DNA from: Lutjanus erythropterus
Taxonomy: Eukaryota; Chordata; Actinopteri; Lutjaniformes; Lutjanidae
Direction of reading: 5' to 3'
DNA length: 64,000 bases
Assembly: GCA_020091685.1 (NCBI GenBank)
Contig: CM034613.1
Coordinates: 16,884,932-16,948,931, forward strand
A program made the position numbers and the translations under genes. The notes beneath the pieces were generated by a model. That model saw only the letters and a program-made list of their open reading frames with translations, ran no database searches and was not told the origin of the DNA. The number at the start of each line of letters is the position of its first letter. The stretch's first letter is position 1. This document shows positions 1 to 11,260 of the stretch, one piece after another.

Positions 1-689
1 TCGACTCGCGTCCAGCCATAGCATTGACTTATTAATGATTTGGATATGAGGAATCACTTCTAAATGCACTTCTACACATTGACCTACAGTAGCTATTCCA
101 ACTAGAGTAGGAATGCTGTGTGCGTCTCACACGGAATGATCACGCCATTCACACTTCATCACTCACACACGCACACTTTCACACATACGCAGTAATACCT
201 GCTTAAGCCCACCTCTGCATGCACAAATCCCTACACGCATGTGCATGTACATGTACATGCTCATATATAACTTTCATGGACAGTTTAACAACAGGATACA
301 CCTGCATTCTCATTCGCTCATACAAACATACGCAAGTTTTGCTTAATGCGCCACCTCCAACTGTGTTGAGTAAGGACTCTTCTGTCTCATCCCTTATCCT
401 TGCCCACACAAGCCTTCCCTGAAGAGCGTTTATCCTCGTTATGCGGTGACTATAAAGGGAAGCAGACTGAACTAATTTTTCACACAACACACACCCTGTT
501 AGCAGTTCTTATTCTTATAGATAATATAATGAGTCAGAGAGGAAGATTAATCAAGCTCTAGAACTACGACACACTACAGCAAGACAGGAGAGATGCGGAG
601 AAAGGTGAGTAAAGAGTAAAGAGAGGGGAGCGATGATACGTCATTGTAATATCAGCCTCTCTCCCCGTTTCTTTGCTCCTTCTCCCTTC
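1..689. other. Non-coding flank left of zbtb4
   Basis: I see no gene here. The stretch contains CA-rich low-complexity sequence near 125-190 and 225-265, and short open frames without recognisable content. It may include distal zbtb4 3' UTR. Confidence 0.4.
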
Positions 690-862
690 AACCTACTCCT
701 GATTTAATGCCTAGCTCTGATCTCTACTGAATAAAAGAGAGGCAGGGGCACTGTGCAAGTGTACTCAGTGACCCAGTGAGCACGCACCCCTCCCGCTCGC
801 TCCCATCCTAAACAGGCCAGGCCGTCCCCATTGAAATATATTCCTCATAGTGCTTCTGTGTC
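690..862 (-). other. zbtb4: Probable zbtb4 3' UTR with ATTAAA poly(A) signal
   Basis: Downstream of the stop codon on the minus strand, an ATTAAA hexamer (plus-strand positions 713-718) is the nearest plausible poly(A) signal. No AATAAA on this strand was found closer. The 3' end is therefore placed near 690-700, but a longer 3' UTR running off the left part of the window is possible. Confidence 0.35.
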
Positions 863-3800
863 CTACGGTTTGCTGCCGCTGCTGTCTCGCTGCTTCTTGC
901 TGCTGCCACTGCTGCTGCTGTAGAGGCTGGGGTTTGTCACGAGGGGGTGGGGCGCTGCGCCCATGTAGGGTCCAGCAGTGGCTGCGTAGTTGAAGATGGC
1001 GGGAAGGAAAGGCAGAGGCTCCACCTTGTCCCCTCCAGGTGCCATCATGTTCAGAGCAACAGGAAGAGCCGCCAGGTTGTAAGGGTAGGCCAGCAGCTGG
1101 GGCCCGTAGAGCAGCTGGTAAGGGTCCGGATAAAATGGCAGCTTAGCCAGGTCCCCGCCATTAGGGACCATCATTTTCCCCAGGGGGCCGAAGGGAAGTG
1201 CTCCAGCAGGATAGGAGGACATGAGCAGGTTTTCCTCCTGCTTCTTACCGGAGCGGTAGCTGTCCGGCACAATAAGGGGTAGGGGATAATTCTGAGCAGG
1301 GTAGCCCACTGGGGTGGCATCCCCCTGCTGAGAATCTCTGGAAGAAACAGTGTCCTGGTGCTCAGGCGGCTCAGGTGGTTGGGGGGCTCGGGGGAGAAGC
1401 AGAGCGTGGGCGGAGGGGCGGTCGCCGGCACCAGCTGCTCCAGTGGGCAGTGTGAGCCTGTCGAGTCCTTGTGAACTGGAGTGAACTGGGCGGTTGGCTT
1501 GAGCTAACAGTCCGACAGTTGAGGGGGACCGGCAGGGGGACTTAGGAGTGTGCCTGGAGTGTGAGGAGGGTCCATTCATAGTGGTTTGAGTGGGGATATG
1601 CTGGGGGGACGGCACAGGGCTCAAGGGCTCCTCTTTAGGGACCAAGAGAGACATCTGGTCCTCTGGGGCGTGTGCAACTCGACTCATTTGCTGGACCCTC
1701 TCTATCTCTTTTTCCCTCTCTTTTGCCATCTCTTTGTCCCTCTCCCTCTCTCTCTGTCTCTCTAGCTCCCTGTCTTTCTCTCTTTGCCTCTCTATCTCCC
1801 TCTCTCTGGCTAGAATAGAGGACATGGTCAGGTCTTGTGCTTCAGCGGGAGAGGGACTCCTGGACAACGATTGAACTCTGAGATCTTGGACCAGAGGTGG
1901 CTCCTCGTAACCTGCGTGCAGAAATATGCCACTCCCACCCTGCCTCTCTCTGTCCATAATGACCCCATCCCGTTTCACGAATCCCCCCTCAGAGATGAGA
2001 GCTGTTGTCATGGAAACAGGAGGAGCAGCAGTGGTTATTCTGGTCTGTGACGTCATGGGCACATTTGAAGAGGTGTTGGTAGATGCCACGATGTGCGCAG
2101 GGCTGGGTATTCTGTGGATCTGGCTGTCTAGGCTCTTTTTGCTGGGGGTGCGGTAGTCCAGACACTCAGGTCCATTCATGACCAGCACGCTCTGGAGAGT
2201 GGAGGGCGGGGCAGGCGTGAAGTCGTGTTTAGTGGGTGTGAGGTTAACGGGGGTTTCTAATGGAGGGTCTGCTGTGATTTGAGGGCTGGGCTCTCTCTCT
2301 GGAGCTGGGTGTGTGAGCTCTGTCAGTTCAGGTTTGTCAGGGGATTCTGACATGTGATGTTCATCTGTCAGTTCGCTCAGATGGTCTTCATGCTGCCGTG
2401 ATGCCAGACAGTCACTGCTGCTGGGCGGGTCTGGTGTTGAATAGCTGATAACTGACACAGAGAGAGCGCTGGGAACCTGTCCTTTTTCAGTCTCTGGGTC
2501 TCTACTAACAACTGTTTCTGTTGTTTTTGGCTCTTTATCGTCCTTTTCTCTTTCTGGGGAACTACTTAACTCATGGCGTCGGATATGGCGAGTTAGTGCT
2601 GAGGAGGTCTTGCACACCTTGTGACATTGTGGACACGTGTGTCGTGATAATGCTCTTCTGCTTAGGCGACTTGGACTAGAATTACTCCCTACTAAGCCTA
2701 CTTGCCCCCCTTTTTCTTCATCATACTTTGCAGTCTCTGGCACAGATTTAACCCCTTCAACTTGATCACCAAGTGCCACTTTAGAGGGTGCAGAGGGCGG
2801 CTCAGTGGGCTTAGGATGCTGGGCTCTCTGGTGGTCTTCCAACTTATCCCTTGAGGGGAAAGTGGCTCGGCAGAAGAGGCATACAAACTCAAGCAGATGG
2901 CTCAGCTCGTGTTTGTCTCGCTTCCTGGGGCTTGAGAACCAGCGGCCACATGTACCACACTCTGCTGCATTCCCATTAGTCCAGGGCCGTCTCTTTATTC
3001 CCATAGGAGCCACTGAGGTAGACACAGGAGGCTTTGGAGAGTGCAGAGGAGGAGAGGAAACCTCTTTAACTTTTTCTTCTGTATCTTTGTTTTTCTCCTT
3101 TAAAGGGGCGGAGAGATAATCTTTCTTTTTCCTCTCCCCTCCCTCGTCTCTGTTTGCTTTTTTAACTTCCTGCATCTTCCTATCCTCTTCCTCATCCTGC
3201 GATTTATCTGTTTCTTTATTTGCACGGTTTTTGAGCCTCTCTGCCCTCCTCTTCAATCGGATGGAGCGCTTGAACTTAAGCTTTCTCTGCCAGCTCTTGA
3301 CTCTCTGTAGGTGTGCTTGGGCCTTTCTCTTAGGCTTGTAGGAGTAGTAAGGCCGCCATAAGTTATCCTCTGTGTCATGGTCGCTCTCCTGCTCACGCAC
3401 CTCCTGACGGAAGTAATACTCCCTCACTTCGTCAGGGGATTTAGAGCTCTTTTTCCTGACCTCCTCCTCCTTCTCCTCCTCCTCACATTCTCCTTCATCC
3501 TTATCGCCCTCTGTTTCCAGACTGGCTCTGCGGTGGAGGCGGTGTTTGTGGTGATGGTGGTGGGAGTGAGAATGGCGTGGTTCCTTGGCTTCCCGCACAG
3601 ATGATGATGTTTCACTGCGTTTGGTTTTCGGGGGAGAAAGGCCCTTGTCTCGCCTAAGGTCTGTCTCAGAGATGCTGCGCTTTACTATCGCTTCCTCACC
3701 GATACGTACAGTAATCTGGCAAAGTGGCCCTGCCTCTTTGACCTGTGACCCTACAGATGCTGACAGCTGCTTTGAGTTAGAGATGTCACCTTTGCTGTGT

Positions 3801-6292
3801 GATTTGCGCGATTTGTGAAATAATCTGCCTGTCTCTGCATCCTGTCTACCTCTTAAGCTGTCCTCTGTGGTGTCTGAGCTGTCTCTTGACCTCTTTCTGT
3901 GGCTATCTGTGCTATCTTGCTTTTTGATTGGCCTGGGACTGCCCTTGTGTGAAGTCTGACTGCTGCTGGTTTCAGGCGACGGGCTGTTCACTGGGCTTTT
4001 CTCACTTCCAGAGGTGACCTGGTTGCTATGCACAATGACAGAGGATGACACTGCTGTTCCATGAACTATGACAGAGGGTTTCGTATGGCCATATGTTATC
4101 ACAGAAGGCATGCTTGTTTCTGTGCCTCTACCAGTCTTGGGAGTTTTGGTTTTGCTGCTATTAGACATTTTGAAGCCTCTCCCCTGCTCTGAGTCGAGGG
4201 CCTCACTGTCAGGTTTTCTAACTTGGGGCATGTCCGTTTGGGGGAGGGGTGTTAGTGCAGAAAGGTCCCTGTGCTCGGCTGCCAGAGAAACAGGGAAGCC
4301 ATCGGGGAAGGCATCTGGGTCAGGCTTTACACTCTGAGGTTGGGCCCCACTGATGAGGCTTTGTAGGTCCCCAGGGCCCAGAGGACAGCCCAGGCTGGGC
4401 AGAGAGAGGGAAGGGGTTTCTGTTGGTGGCAGGAGAAGGCCATTATGCAAACTGTCACTGTAGGTCTTGTAGGGTCTCTTCTGAGAGCGCATGGGGAGAA
4501 GGCGGTAGAGCTTGAGGGCGTTCGCTTTCTGCTTATAACCCCCATTAGCTGTCTTTTCACTGGAGATGAGGCTGGGGTTAATCCCATGAATGGCCTTCTG
4601 GTGTGTTTTGAGATTGTAGTAGGTGGCGAAGGCATCCCAGCAGAAGATGCACTGGTAGCGCCGCTCTCCTGTGTGCCACACCTCGTGTTTTGTGCGGTAC
4701 TCGGCCAGGGCAAAGACCTTGTCGCAGTAATGGCACGGGTATCTGCGGCGCCATGAGTGCACATTAGAGTGCCGCTTCAGGCTGGATAGAGTCATGTAGG
4801 AGCGCTCACACACAGAGCAGAAGTAGATGACATTGCCATCTACCACCTTCACAAAATGGTTCTCATCACCCTCTAGTAGCTCTGTGGCTGCTGCATCATC
4901 ACCTTGGATACGTGCCAGGAGGCTCCGCGCTTTCTTCCCCGGCCGCGCCTTACTGATGTCTGTCTCTCCCACAATCACTCCCCCCTCCACTCTCACCTCG
5001 CCCTCCTCCAGCGGCTCCTCCTTCGGCTGCAAAGTGAGAGAAGGAGGGCCCAGGCTGTTGGTGGGCAGGCTTGGCACCCTGCAGGCGGCCTCGTGGGATT
5101 GCAGTCTCTTGCTGTGGATGAAGACTTTGCCACAATAACGGCAACTGAGGGCGCGGCTGCCGCGATGCAGCCGCATGTGGACCGTCAGGGAGGAGGCGGA
5201 GCTGAAAAGGCGATGGCACACGCCGCAAATCAGCTCGGGCTTCAGGCTGTCGGTAGGGGGATAGGAGGATGAGTGAGGGGGTGCAGTGAGACCCTCTGAT
5301 GGGGGTGGAGGGGGTGGTGGTAAGGGTGGAGGCAGGTGGAGAGTGGGTGGATGAAGAGGTCCATGAGGGCTCCCGACTTTTCCAGCTGATCTTCCCGTGA
5401 GTTTCTCCCTCCTCTCTGCGTCCCCCCCTCTCTGATAGGTTGATGTGCCCAGACTGAAGAGGATCTGGGCGGTTTGGGAAGGCGAGGCCGTGCCATTGGC
5501 CAACCTGTGCCTCTCATCCCATCCGTCACTGCCAAAGCTGCCCCCTAAAGACCCGCTGGAGGATCTCGGGGGAGACCTGTGAAACTGAGTCTCTGGATTG
5601 AGTTTGGAGCACTTCAGAGGAGGCGGGGATTTTATATCCTTCCTGATGAGTGCGTGAACAGTCATGGGAGATGAGGAAGATGACGGCGAAGAGGACGGAG
5701 AGCTGTCGTGCCTCGGGGGCTTAAAAGGTCTGTGCTTTACGTCCATGGTGGCATCCAGTTTCCACAGTGAGCCCTCATCTGAGCTCTTGGAGGATGGCCG
5801 CCGTCGGTGGGGGGAAGGGGAGGATGAGGAGGAGCTACGACAGTGGTTCGGAGATGTCAGAGAGGCAGGAAGAGGCGCTGCGCTGAGTGGGAAGCTTAGG
5901 GTGATTTTTGCATTTTTAGGTCCATCAGCCATGTCCTCCAGCCTGTCCTCCATCATGGCCTCCCCCCGGCCTATATGCCTTTTACCCTTCATCTCCGACA
6001 GCTCAGCTTCCCCTTCCTCCTCCTCTTCTTCTTCAGGCTGAGAGGCCAACGGTTTGTGTAGGCCTTCGTTCTTGCTCGAGCCACAAAAACTGAACCGGGA
6101 AGAGGCCCGAAGTTGGTGAAGGGTGTCTGCAGTCACTAATGACAGTCGCGGGGAAGACAAAGGTGACGTCTGCTGACTCTGATGTGCGAGGTTGCAGAGG
6201 GGAGTTAGCCCTGCAGCCAGGCGTTGCTCACTCAGACGTGACTGAATAAGGCCCGCATGGAGGGGGTCCCACACCTTCTCACCGGACACCAT
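863..6292 (-). CDS. zbtb4: Zinc finger protein ZBTB4 (Kaiso family), large last coding exon
   Basis: A single open frame of 1809 codons with stop at 863-865. Eight C2H2-type fingers are visible: C356-H376, a C2HC finger C384-C404, a Kaiso-type trio C492-H512, C520-H540 and C548-H569, and a C-terminal set C1112-H1132, C1138-H1159 and C1220-H1240. The trio, with HSNVHSWRR and HTGERRYQCIFC, is diagnostic of the ZBTB4/ZBTB33/ZBTB38 family, which binds methylated CpG and Kaiso-site DNA in the nucleus. ITVRIGEEAIVKR, LWRPYYSYKPKRKA and the C-terminal YGPQLLAYPYN/LAALPVALNM segment match ZBTB4 rather than its paralogues. Between these lie Ser/Pro-rich, acidic, His-rich (near 930) and Arg/Glu coiled-coil-like tracts. 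The frame is much longer than human ZBTB4 (about 1000 residues). The start was chosen because an acceptor lies 16 bases upstream and the first 28 residues resemble the human N terminus. An intact BTB domain is not seen (see findings). Confidence 0.93.
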   Translation of the reverse strand: MVSGEKVWDPLHAGLIQSRLSEQRLAAGLTPLCNLAHQSQQTSPLSSPRLSLVTADTLHQLRASSRFSFCGSSKNEGLHKPLASQPEEEEEEEGEAELSEMKGKRHIGRGEAMMEDRLEDMADGPKNAKITLSFPLSAAPLPASLTSPNHCRSSSSSSPSPHRRRPSSKSSDEGSLWKLDATMDVKHRPFKPPRHDSSPSSSPSSSSSPMTVHALIRKDIKSPPPLKCSKLNPETQFHRSPPRSSSGSLGGSFGSDGWDERHRLANGTASPSQTAQILFSLGTSTYQRGGDAERREKLTGRSAGKVGSPHGPLHPPTLHLPPPLPPPPPPPSEGLTAPPHSSSYPPTDSLKPELICGVCHRLFSSASSLTVHMRLHRGSRALSCRYCGKVFIHSKRLQSHEAACRVPSLPTNSLGPPSLTLQPKEEPLEEGEVRVEGGVIVGETDISKARPGKKARSLLARIQGDDAAATELLEGDENHFVKVVDGNVIYFCSVCERSYMTLSSLKRHSNVHSWRRRYPCHYCDKVFALAEYRTKHEVWHTGERRYQCIFCWDAFATYYNLKTHQKAIHGINPSLISSEKTANGGYKQKANALKLYRLLPMRSQKRPYKTYSDSLHNGLLLPPTETPSLSLPSLGCPLGPGDLQSLISGAQPQSVKPDPDAFPDGFPVSLAAEHRDLSALTPLPQTDMPQVRKPDSEALDSEQGRGFKMSNSSKTKTPKTGRGTETSMPSVITYGHTKPSVIVHGTAVSSSVIVHSNQVTSGSEKSPVNSPSPETSSSQTSHKGSPRPIKKQDSTDSHRKRSRDSSDTTEDSLRGRQDAETGRLFHKSRKSHSKGDISNSKQLSASVGSQVKEAGPLCQITVRIGEEAIVKRSISETDLRRDKGLSPPKTKRSETSSSVREAKEPRHSHSHHHHHKHRLHRRASLETEGDKDEGECEEEEKEEEVRKKSSKSPDEVREYYFRQEVREQESDHDTEDNLWRPYYSYKPKRKAQAHLQRVKSWQRKLKFKRSIRLKRRAERLKNRANKETDKSQDEEEDRKMQEVKKANRDEGGERKKKDYLSAPLKEKNKDTEEKVKEVSSPPLHSPKPPVSTSVAPMGIKRRPWTNGNAAECGTCGRWFSSPRKRDKHELSHLLEFVCLFCRATFPSRDKLEDHQRAQHPKPTEPPSAPSKVALGDQVEGVKSVPETAKYDEEKGGQVGLVGSNSSPSRLSRRALSRHTCPQCHKVCKTSSALTRHIRRHELSSSPEREKDDKEPKTTETVVSRDPETEKGQVPSALSVSVISYSTPDPPSSSDCLASRQHEDHLSELTDEHHMSESPDKPELTELTHPAPEREPSPQITADPPLETPVNLTPTKHDFTPAPPSTLQSVLVMNGPECLDYRTPSKKSLDSQIHRIPSPAHIVASTNTSSNVPMTSQTRITTAAPPVSMTTALISEGGFVKRDGVIMDRERQGGSGIFLHAGYEEPPLVQDLRVQSLSRSPSPAEAQDLTMSSILAREREIERQREKDRELERQRERERDKEMAKEREKEIERVQQMSRVAHAPEDQMSLLVPKEEPLSPVPSPQHIPTQTTMNGPSSHSRHTPKSPCRSPSTVGLLAQANRPVHSSSQGLDRLTLPTGAAGAGDRPSAHALLLPRAPQPPEPPEHQDTVSSRDSQQGDATPVGYPAQNYPLPLIVPDSYRSGKKQEENLLMSSYPAGALPFGPLGKMMVPNGGDLAKLPFYPDPYQLLYGPQLLAYPYNLAALPVALNMMAPGGDKVEPLPFLPAIFNYAATAGPYMGAAPHPLVTNPSLYSSSSGSSKKQRDSSGSKP

Positions 6293-6308
6293 GACCAGCC
6301 CCCGAAAT
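6293..6308 (-). other. zbtb4: zbtb4 5' UTR segment and splice acceptor of the last exon
   Basis: Read on the minus strand, a pyrimidine tract followed by TTTCAG ends at 6309, so the exon begins at 6308 and carries 16 untranslated bases before the ATG at 6292. The upstream 5' UTR exon or exons must therefore lie at higher coordinates. This agrees with mammalian ZBTB4, whose coding sequence is concentrated in late exons. Confidence 0.7.
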
Positions 6309-9264
6309 CTGAAAGAGAAAGCAGACAGAATGTGTCACTATTTCAGGCATCCTAAGATAAATGTACAAACGACATAAAGCAAAGAATCAAAATTACACCC
6401 AAAGCTTTTGCAGCAGCAGTCATGACGCCCGTGGAACACTTTGGAGAAACGGAAAAGAAAACTAAATGCCCCAGCAATGCTGAACTCCGACAGCTCAGCC
6501 AGGAATGGTGAGCGAAAGGAGGGAGAGAGGGGCAGGGGGAAGGAATGAATCTGCGGCAGTGCTGGTTTAGATTTCAGCGTGCCACAACCAAGCCTTCAGA
6601 GAGGCATTCCAGAGATCCATCTCTCTCGGCTGTGACACAACATTCCCTATGCCTAATTGGAAGGCGCTCAGATTTAATCAAGATTCAGAATAGCGTGGAC
6701 TAACACACATAAAAATAGTCCCACTCTCTTTACTATTTGAGCAAGAGCCTTGTTAGCCATTCCTGGCAGTGGCTAGTATTTGCCGGGCATGACTCTAACC
6801 ATTTATTTGTGAAGGCAAAAGCGGGAGGGAAGGAAAGAGTGGAAGAGGAGAAGGGAGGGAGATTGCATGCATGTGCACAGAGAAAGGGGTGTTTTTCCGC
6901 CCTGTGCATCCGGTACAATCTCAGCTAAGCTGTAGGAGATGAGCGACAGGCTATTCTCATTTCCATTCTAATTCGGCTGCCATGGTGGCGGATGCAGTCC
7001 CCCTTGCAATCACTCCATACATGAGATAGCTGCAGATTCACATGTGAGAGAGGCCATTTGGTATTATTACTTATTTAAAATGGGTTCATTTGTTTAGGTG
7101 TGCGAAAGGGGAGAGAAGAACGGAGACAGTATAAGGCCATAATGATGCGCCGAGAAGAAAAATCCTCAGTCATGCTTTTCTGCCTGCGTTTTCAAGCAGC
7201 AAAGCAGCCAGGAAGGCAGGCCGCTGTAAAATTCCACAGGCAGCCCTGAACAGGCAGAAACTAGGTCAGCACTGTTATTGCAGAGGGAAGAGGAGGGAGA
7301 GAGAGAGAGAGAGGGTGAGGATGAGGGAGAGTGAAAGGGTGATAGAAAAAGGGAGAGAGAAAGAGAGTGAGGGTTAGTGGAGAGAGCAGGAGACAGAGAG
7401 AAGGAGAGGTGGGGGCTGAAACAGGAACAGTCAGACACGCTGCACTGTCAGACAGACAGGAGCCCAGGCAAACACTAACACCACCAGCACATAGACAAAC
7501 ACTCACACAGACAAACATGCATGTGTACACACAGCACTGTACATACACTCAGACATGCCCGCAGGCCAGACAGACAGGCATAAACAAAGTAGTTCAACAT
7601 GGATGGGCCTACTTGTAAATGACATTCAAAACCAAAAGGTGAATCTGAGTGCAACACTGAGACGGAGGATACAGGTGGAGTTAAATACAGGCAACACAAG
7701 GAAACACAAGTGACTATTAATGACGTACTCAGCGCAAGCACTGGCACATGCTTATTGTCGTACACTCCTGGAAATAAGGGTTCGTCTTGAAGGACTGAGG
7801 TTCTGCTCAGAACCATTTCTTCCTGAAGATCCCTTTAGTGAAGAAAGTGTTTGTCAAGGGCTCTGAGGGTTCCATTAAGAACCCTTTTCATCAAAAGAAC
7901 CCTTGTTGGAAGAGAGTGTTTTTCGGGGATTGTTGAAACCCTTGAAGAACTCTTTCGTCAAGGGTTCTTTGTAACATAATAGAACCCCCTGAGCGTGGTG
8001 TGGATGAAACCCTTGCAATATAAAAACGTTATTGGTGGAACTCCCTGAGTAGATTCTAGATTAAACACCCCTGGAATATAATAAGGTTCTTAGTAGAACC
8101 TTAGTAGGTAGGCCCAGAAGGTGGAAAGAATCTGGATACAACCCCCAGAGTGGGTTCTGGGTGGAACCATTACACCATAGGAAGGAAGTAGAACTTGTTT
8201 TAGACAGTTCTGGGTGGAACCTTTCACAGATGGTTTGAAGAATAACCCTTTAAGTTGGGTTCTGGGTCAAACTCTTCCAAGTGGTTCCAAGTGGAAGCTT
8301 TATAAAAGGTTCTACCAGGAAAAAAAAGAGGTTCTATTATGGGGACAAGCTGAAGAACCCTTTCTGGTTCTAATTAGCACCTTTAGTTCTAAGAGTGTGC
8401 TGGCACAACAAACCAGTTCATGCCTAATCAAGATGTTGTGTGTCTAAAAATGCACAGCACTGTCTCGCCAGGCTTTGCCATATTTTGCTGCTCTGTATTG
8501 AAACAGGCCGTCATTGTCACTCACTTTCGCTGAGCGATAGATGTTGTGCAGGAAATCCCTTATGGCAAGCGGCAGCCTGCTACAAGTGGGCGGACACACT
8601 GAGAGACAGTGCTAAAGCTAAAAATTTCACCATCTCATCTGATGCTCGCGCCGCCACGGACAGGAAAATGCGTATGACGCCCCCTCGCTCTTTTTCTTTA
8701 TCTCTCAGTGACGCACACAGGCGCTGCACAAGCAGAGCCGGCACGACACGCCGTCTGACTGTGACAGGCAGCTTTTAACACGCTTTAAATATACTGGATT
8801 TACTCATACACACAGAAATGTGTGCACAAATGCATAAGACATGCAGAAAAAACACTTTTTCTTCCTTCTGCAGATAGATGCATACATCATCCTGTACAAC
8901 TTAAAGGAACACTAAAGTAATGTGACCATGATTCTGAAAAGGCCCCTAAAGCTAAATCAAAATAAACAACCACCCTGCTCCCACACCTCTCTGCAACAGG
9001 ATGTTCTGCACAAACAAACATGTTGGTCAGCCTATGAAGTGTTCATCTATTTACACTTGTGGCACCACGAAACCGCACAGCACGAACAGGTTCTCAGCTG
9101 GTGCAGGACAAATTACTAACTAGACTCACGTAAACATGATGCACATAATACCAAACGCACTGGTCTTCATATAACGACTGTTCACTGACAGGCCGAGGGA
9201 ACAGAGACATACTTTTTGCCTCACACTGATTCAATTTGTTTTCCATATCAAATGACAAATGTGA
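6309..9264 (-). other. zbtb4 intron, proximal part
   Basis: Non-coding. It contains a GA-rich low-complexity stretch at about 7285-7410 and the ACTCTTAGAA-ended element (7761-8399). No exon is recognised on either strand. Confidence 0.5.
7761..8399. mobile_element. ACTCTTAGAA-ended element rich in GAACC(CTT) motifs, copy 1
   Basis: The left end (ACACTCCTGGAAATAAGGGT) and right end (TTAGTTCTAAGAGTGTGC) are imperfect inverted repeats. The interior is a quasi-repetitive series of GGTTCT/AGAACC/GAACCCTT words on both strands. It closely resembles the element at 29612-30698. No protein is encoded; it is a non-autonomous element or decayed minisatellite-like transposon. Confidence 0.65.
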
Positions 9265-10487
9265 GGCCAGGGGTAGAAGAAGCACTCAGATCCTTTGCTT
9301 AAGTAAAAGTACTAATATTACACTGTGAAAATACTCTACGAGAAGTAAACGTCCAGCATTCAAAACCTTACTTAAGTACAAGTGAATATTATCAGTTAAA
9401 TGCACTTAAAGTATCAAAAGTTATGCAGTAAAATTGTCCCAGTCAATGTTTCACTATTATAGCTGATGTTTTTGGATTAATATTATTGCTGCATTAATGT
9501 AAATGTTTTGTTTTAGATCTGCGGATGTTTAAGAATTAGTTATTTTTCTCTAGTTTCTATATTGTTGAATAGTTTAATTTACAGCAATGCATCATCATCT
9601 ATAAGATCATCATATGTTTGTCACTGTCCTGTGTGAACCTCGTATGTCAAAATTCAAGCAGTTTTTTTTTAAAGGGGCATTTTCAAACTTTTCTCAAAAT
9701 CATTATTTCACAAATTAAAGGAAATACAAAAAAGTCTGATGTTTCAAAATGTGTCTCTAATTAGACTTGGCATCCTTTAAAACTCACTGAACCAGTATCT
9801 GACTTATTGCATTTCTTTATCAAAAAACAATCTATTCAGCCAGGCAGAAATCTATTATGAAAGTAATCCAATTACAATTTCAAGCATTTTTTAAGCAATT
9901 TAGCCAAAATCCTAACACTCTTCAAACCTTTAAAACACTACATTAGAATTCAAGTGTTTTCAAGGATTTCCAGGATCTTTTCAGCTCAGAAAATCAGCCT
10001 TGTTTCCAGCGTTGTGTCAACACAAATTCAGTTAATCCAAGAGGGTTTTTAAATAGTGAATTTAGCTTAAGAAGTAAGTAACTTTCTCAGTCCATAAATT
10101 GATCAGAATGAAGATACATGGTTTTCACTGGACGGGAAGGGTATGAAAATTTGTAATCAGAGAAACAGAGTAAGAGTAACTAGTAAATAAAACTGTAAGA
10201 CAAATTTAGTGGAGCAAAAAGTGCAATATCTAAGAAAAAAGTTACATAAAATAGAAAATACTAGCTAATGATAGCTAGCAGGAAAGACACCGCTACCTTA
10301 AATAAATTATGGATTTCTATGCATTTGAAGATGGTTGAAATAATTTGGGATAATTTAAGTACACAATTCAAAAAATGTATAACATATGTCTTGCATTTTT
10401 AGACATTTTACTGTGGAAATGTTGCACATTATATCTTTAACTACAGTACTTGAGTAAATGTACTTAGTTGCGTTCCACCACTGTGTG
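9265..10487. mobile_element. CAGTGGTGGAA-type non-autonomous DNA element, copy 1
   Basis: The left side (GGGGTAGAAGAAGCACTCAG then CTTAAGTAAAAGTACTAAT) and the right end (inverted CACAGTGGTGGAACGCAACT, with ACTTGAGTAAATGTACTTAG) are the terminal sequences of a family common in teleosts. The interior is AT-rich and non-coding. Related ends occur at 33052, 53718 and 62500. Confidence 0.6.
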
Positions 10488-11260
10488 AGGCAAAAGTAAG
10501 CACTGCTGGCTTTTGACTCTGAGAAGTTGACTCTCTTGTTCATTAAAAGTAGGACAAACTTGCAGATTAGTCTCTCTGTCTCATAGTTTAAAAATGCTGT
10601 TTGGCTCAAAAAATTCAACATATTGTCTGCTTGAGCTCTGGGCCCAATTCAAAACAGCAGAAGTTTTACTATTTGATTTTTTGCCACTATAACATCCGAA
10701 AGACACGGATGACTTTATGACCTTGGAAACCATTGGTTAGTAATCCACATAATTTAAACAGTCAGTGGGAACATCGCTGCTGAAGTGGCCTTGCATAACA
10801 TAAGGCAGGACGGCAGAGGAGTTTGGCCGGTGCGCCAGCTCAAGGCCTTGAACCAGCCGTTGAGCAATCTGTTTATTCCACACTGAAACTGGTACTTGTG
10901 CTGACAGACAAATAACGGTTAGCATTCGGCGCTTGTTTGTTTTCTTTTTGCCATCTTCCATCTCAGAGGAATTTCCTCAAAAATCTAACCACAAGTATTG
11001 CGGTTTTATGCACTTCAAAGAGAAAGTGCATGCAAACTAAAACTTTATTTGGCTCTAAAATAATCTGTTTTAAATTATTTATTCCAATAAGTCTTAGAAT
11101 TGAGGATCATGACAAATTACATTTTTAATACTGTTTTAGTGCCCCTAAATTTACTTTCACATTTAAATATAAGTGTCAACAGCTAAAATTCATACTGATG
11201 CCTCATTAAAATGTATTTAATACAGCAAGTCATCCCTACTGCTTTCCCAGTGCTCTCACC

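Noticed and set aside
1590..1874. Plus-strand Ser/Leu-rich frame opposite zbtb4
   Set aside because: It is the antisense of the Arg/Glu-rich coding tract of zbtb4 (CTCTCT low complexity) and has no domain or conservation signal.
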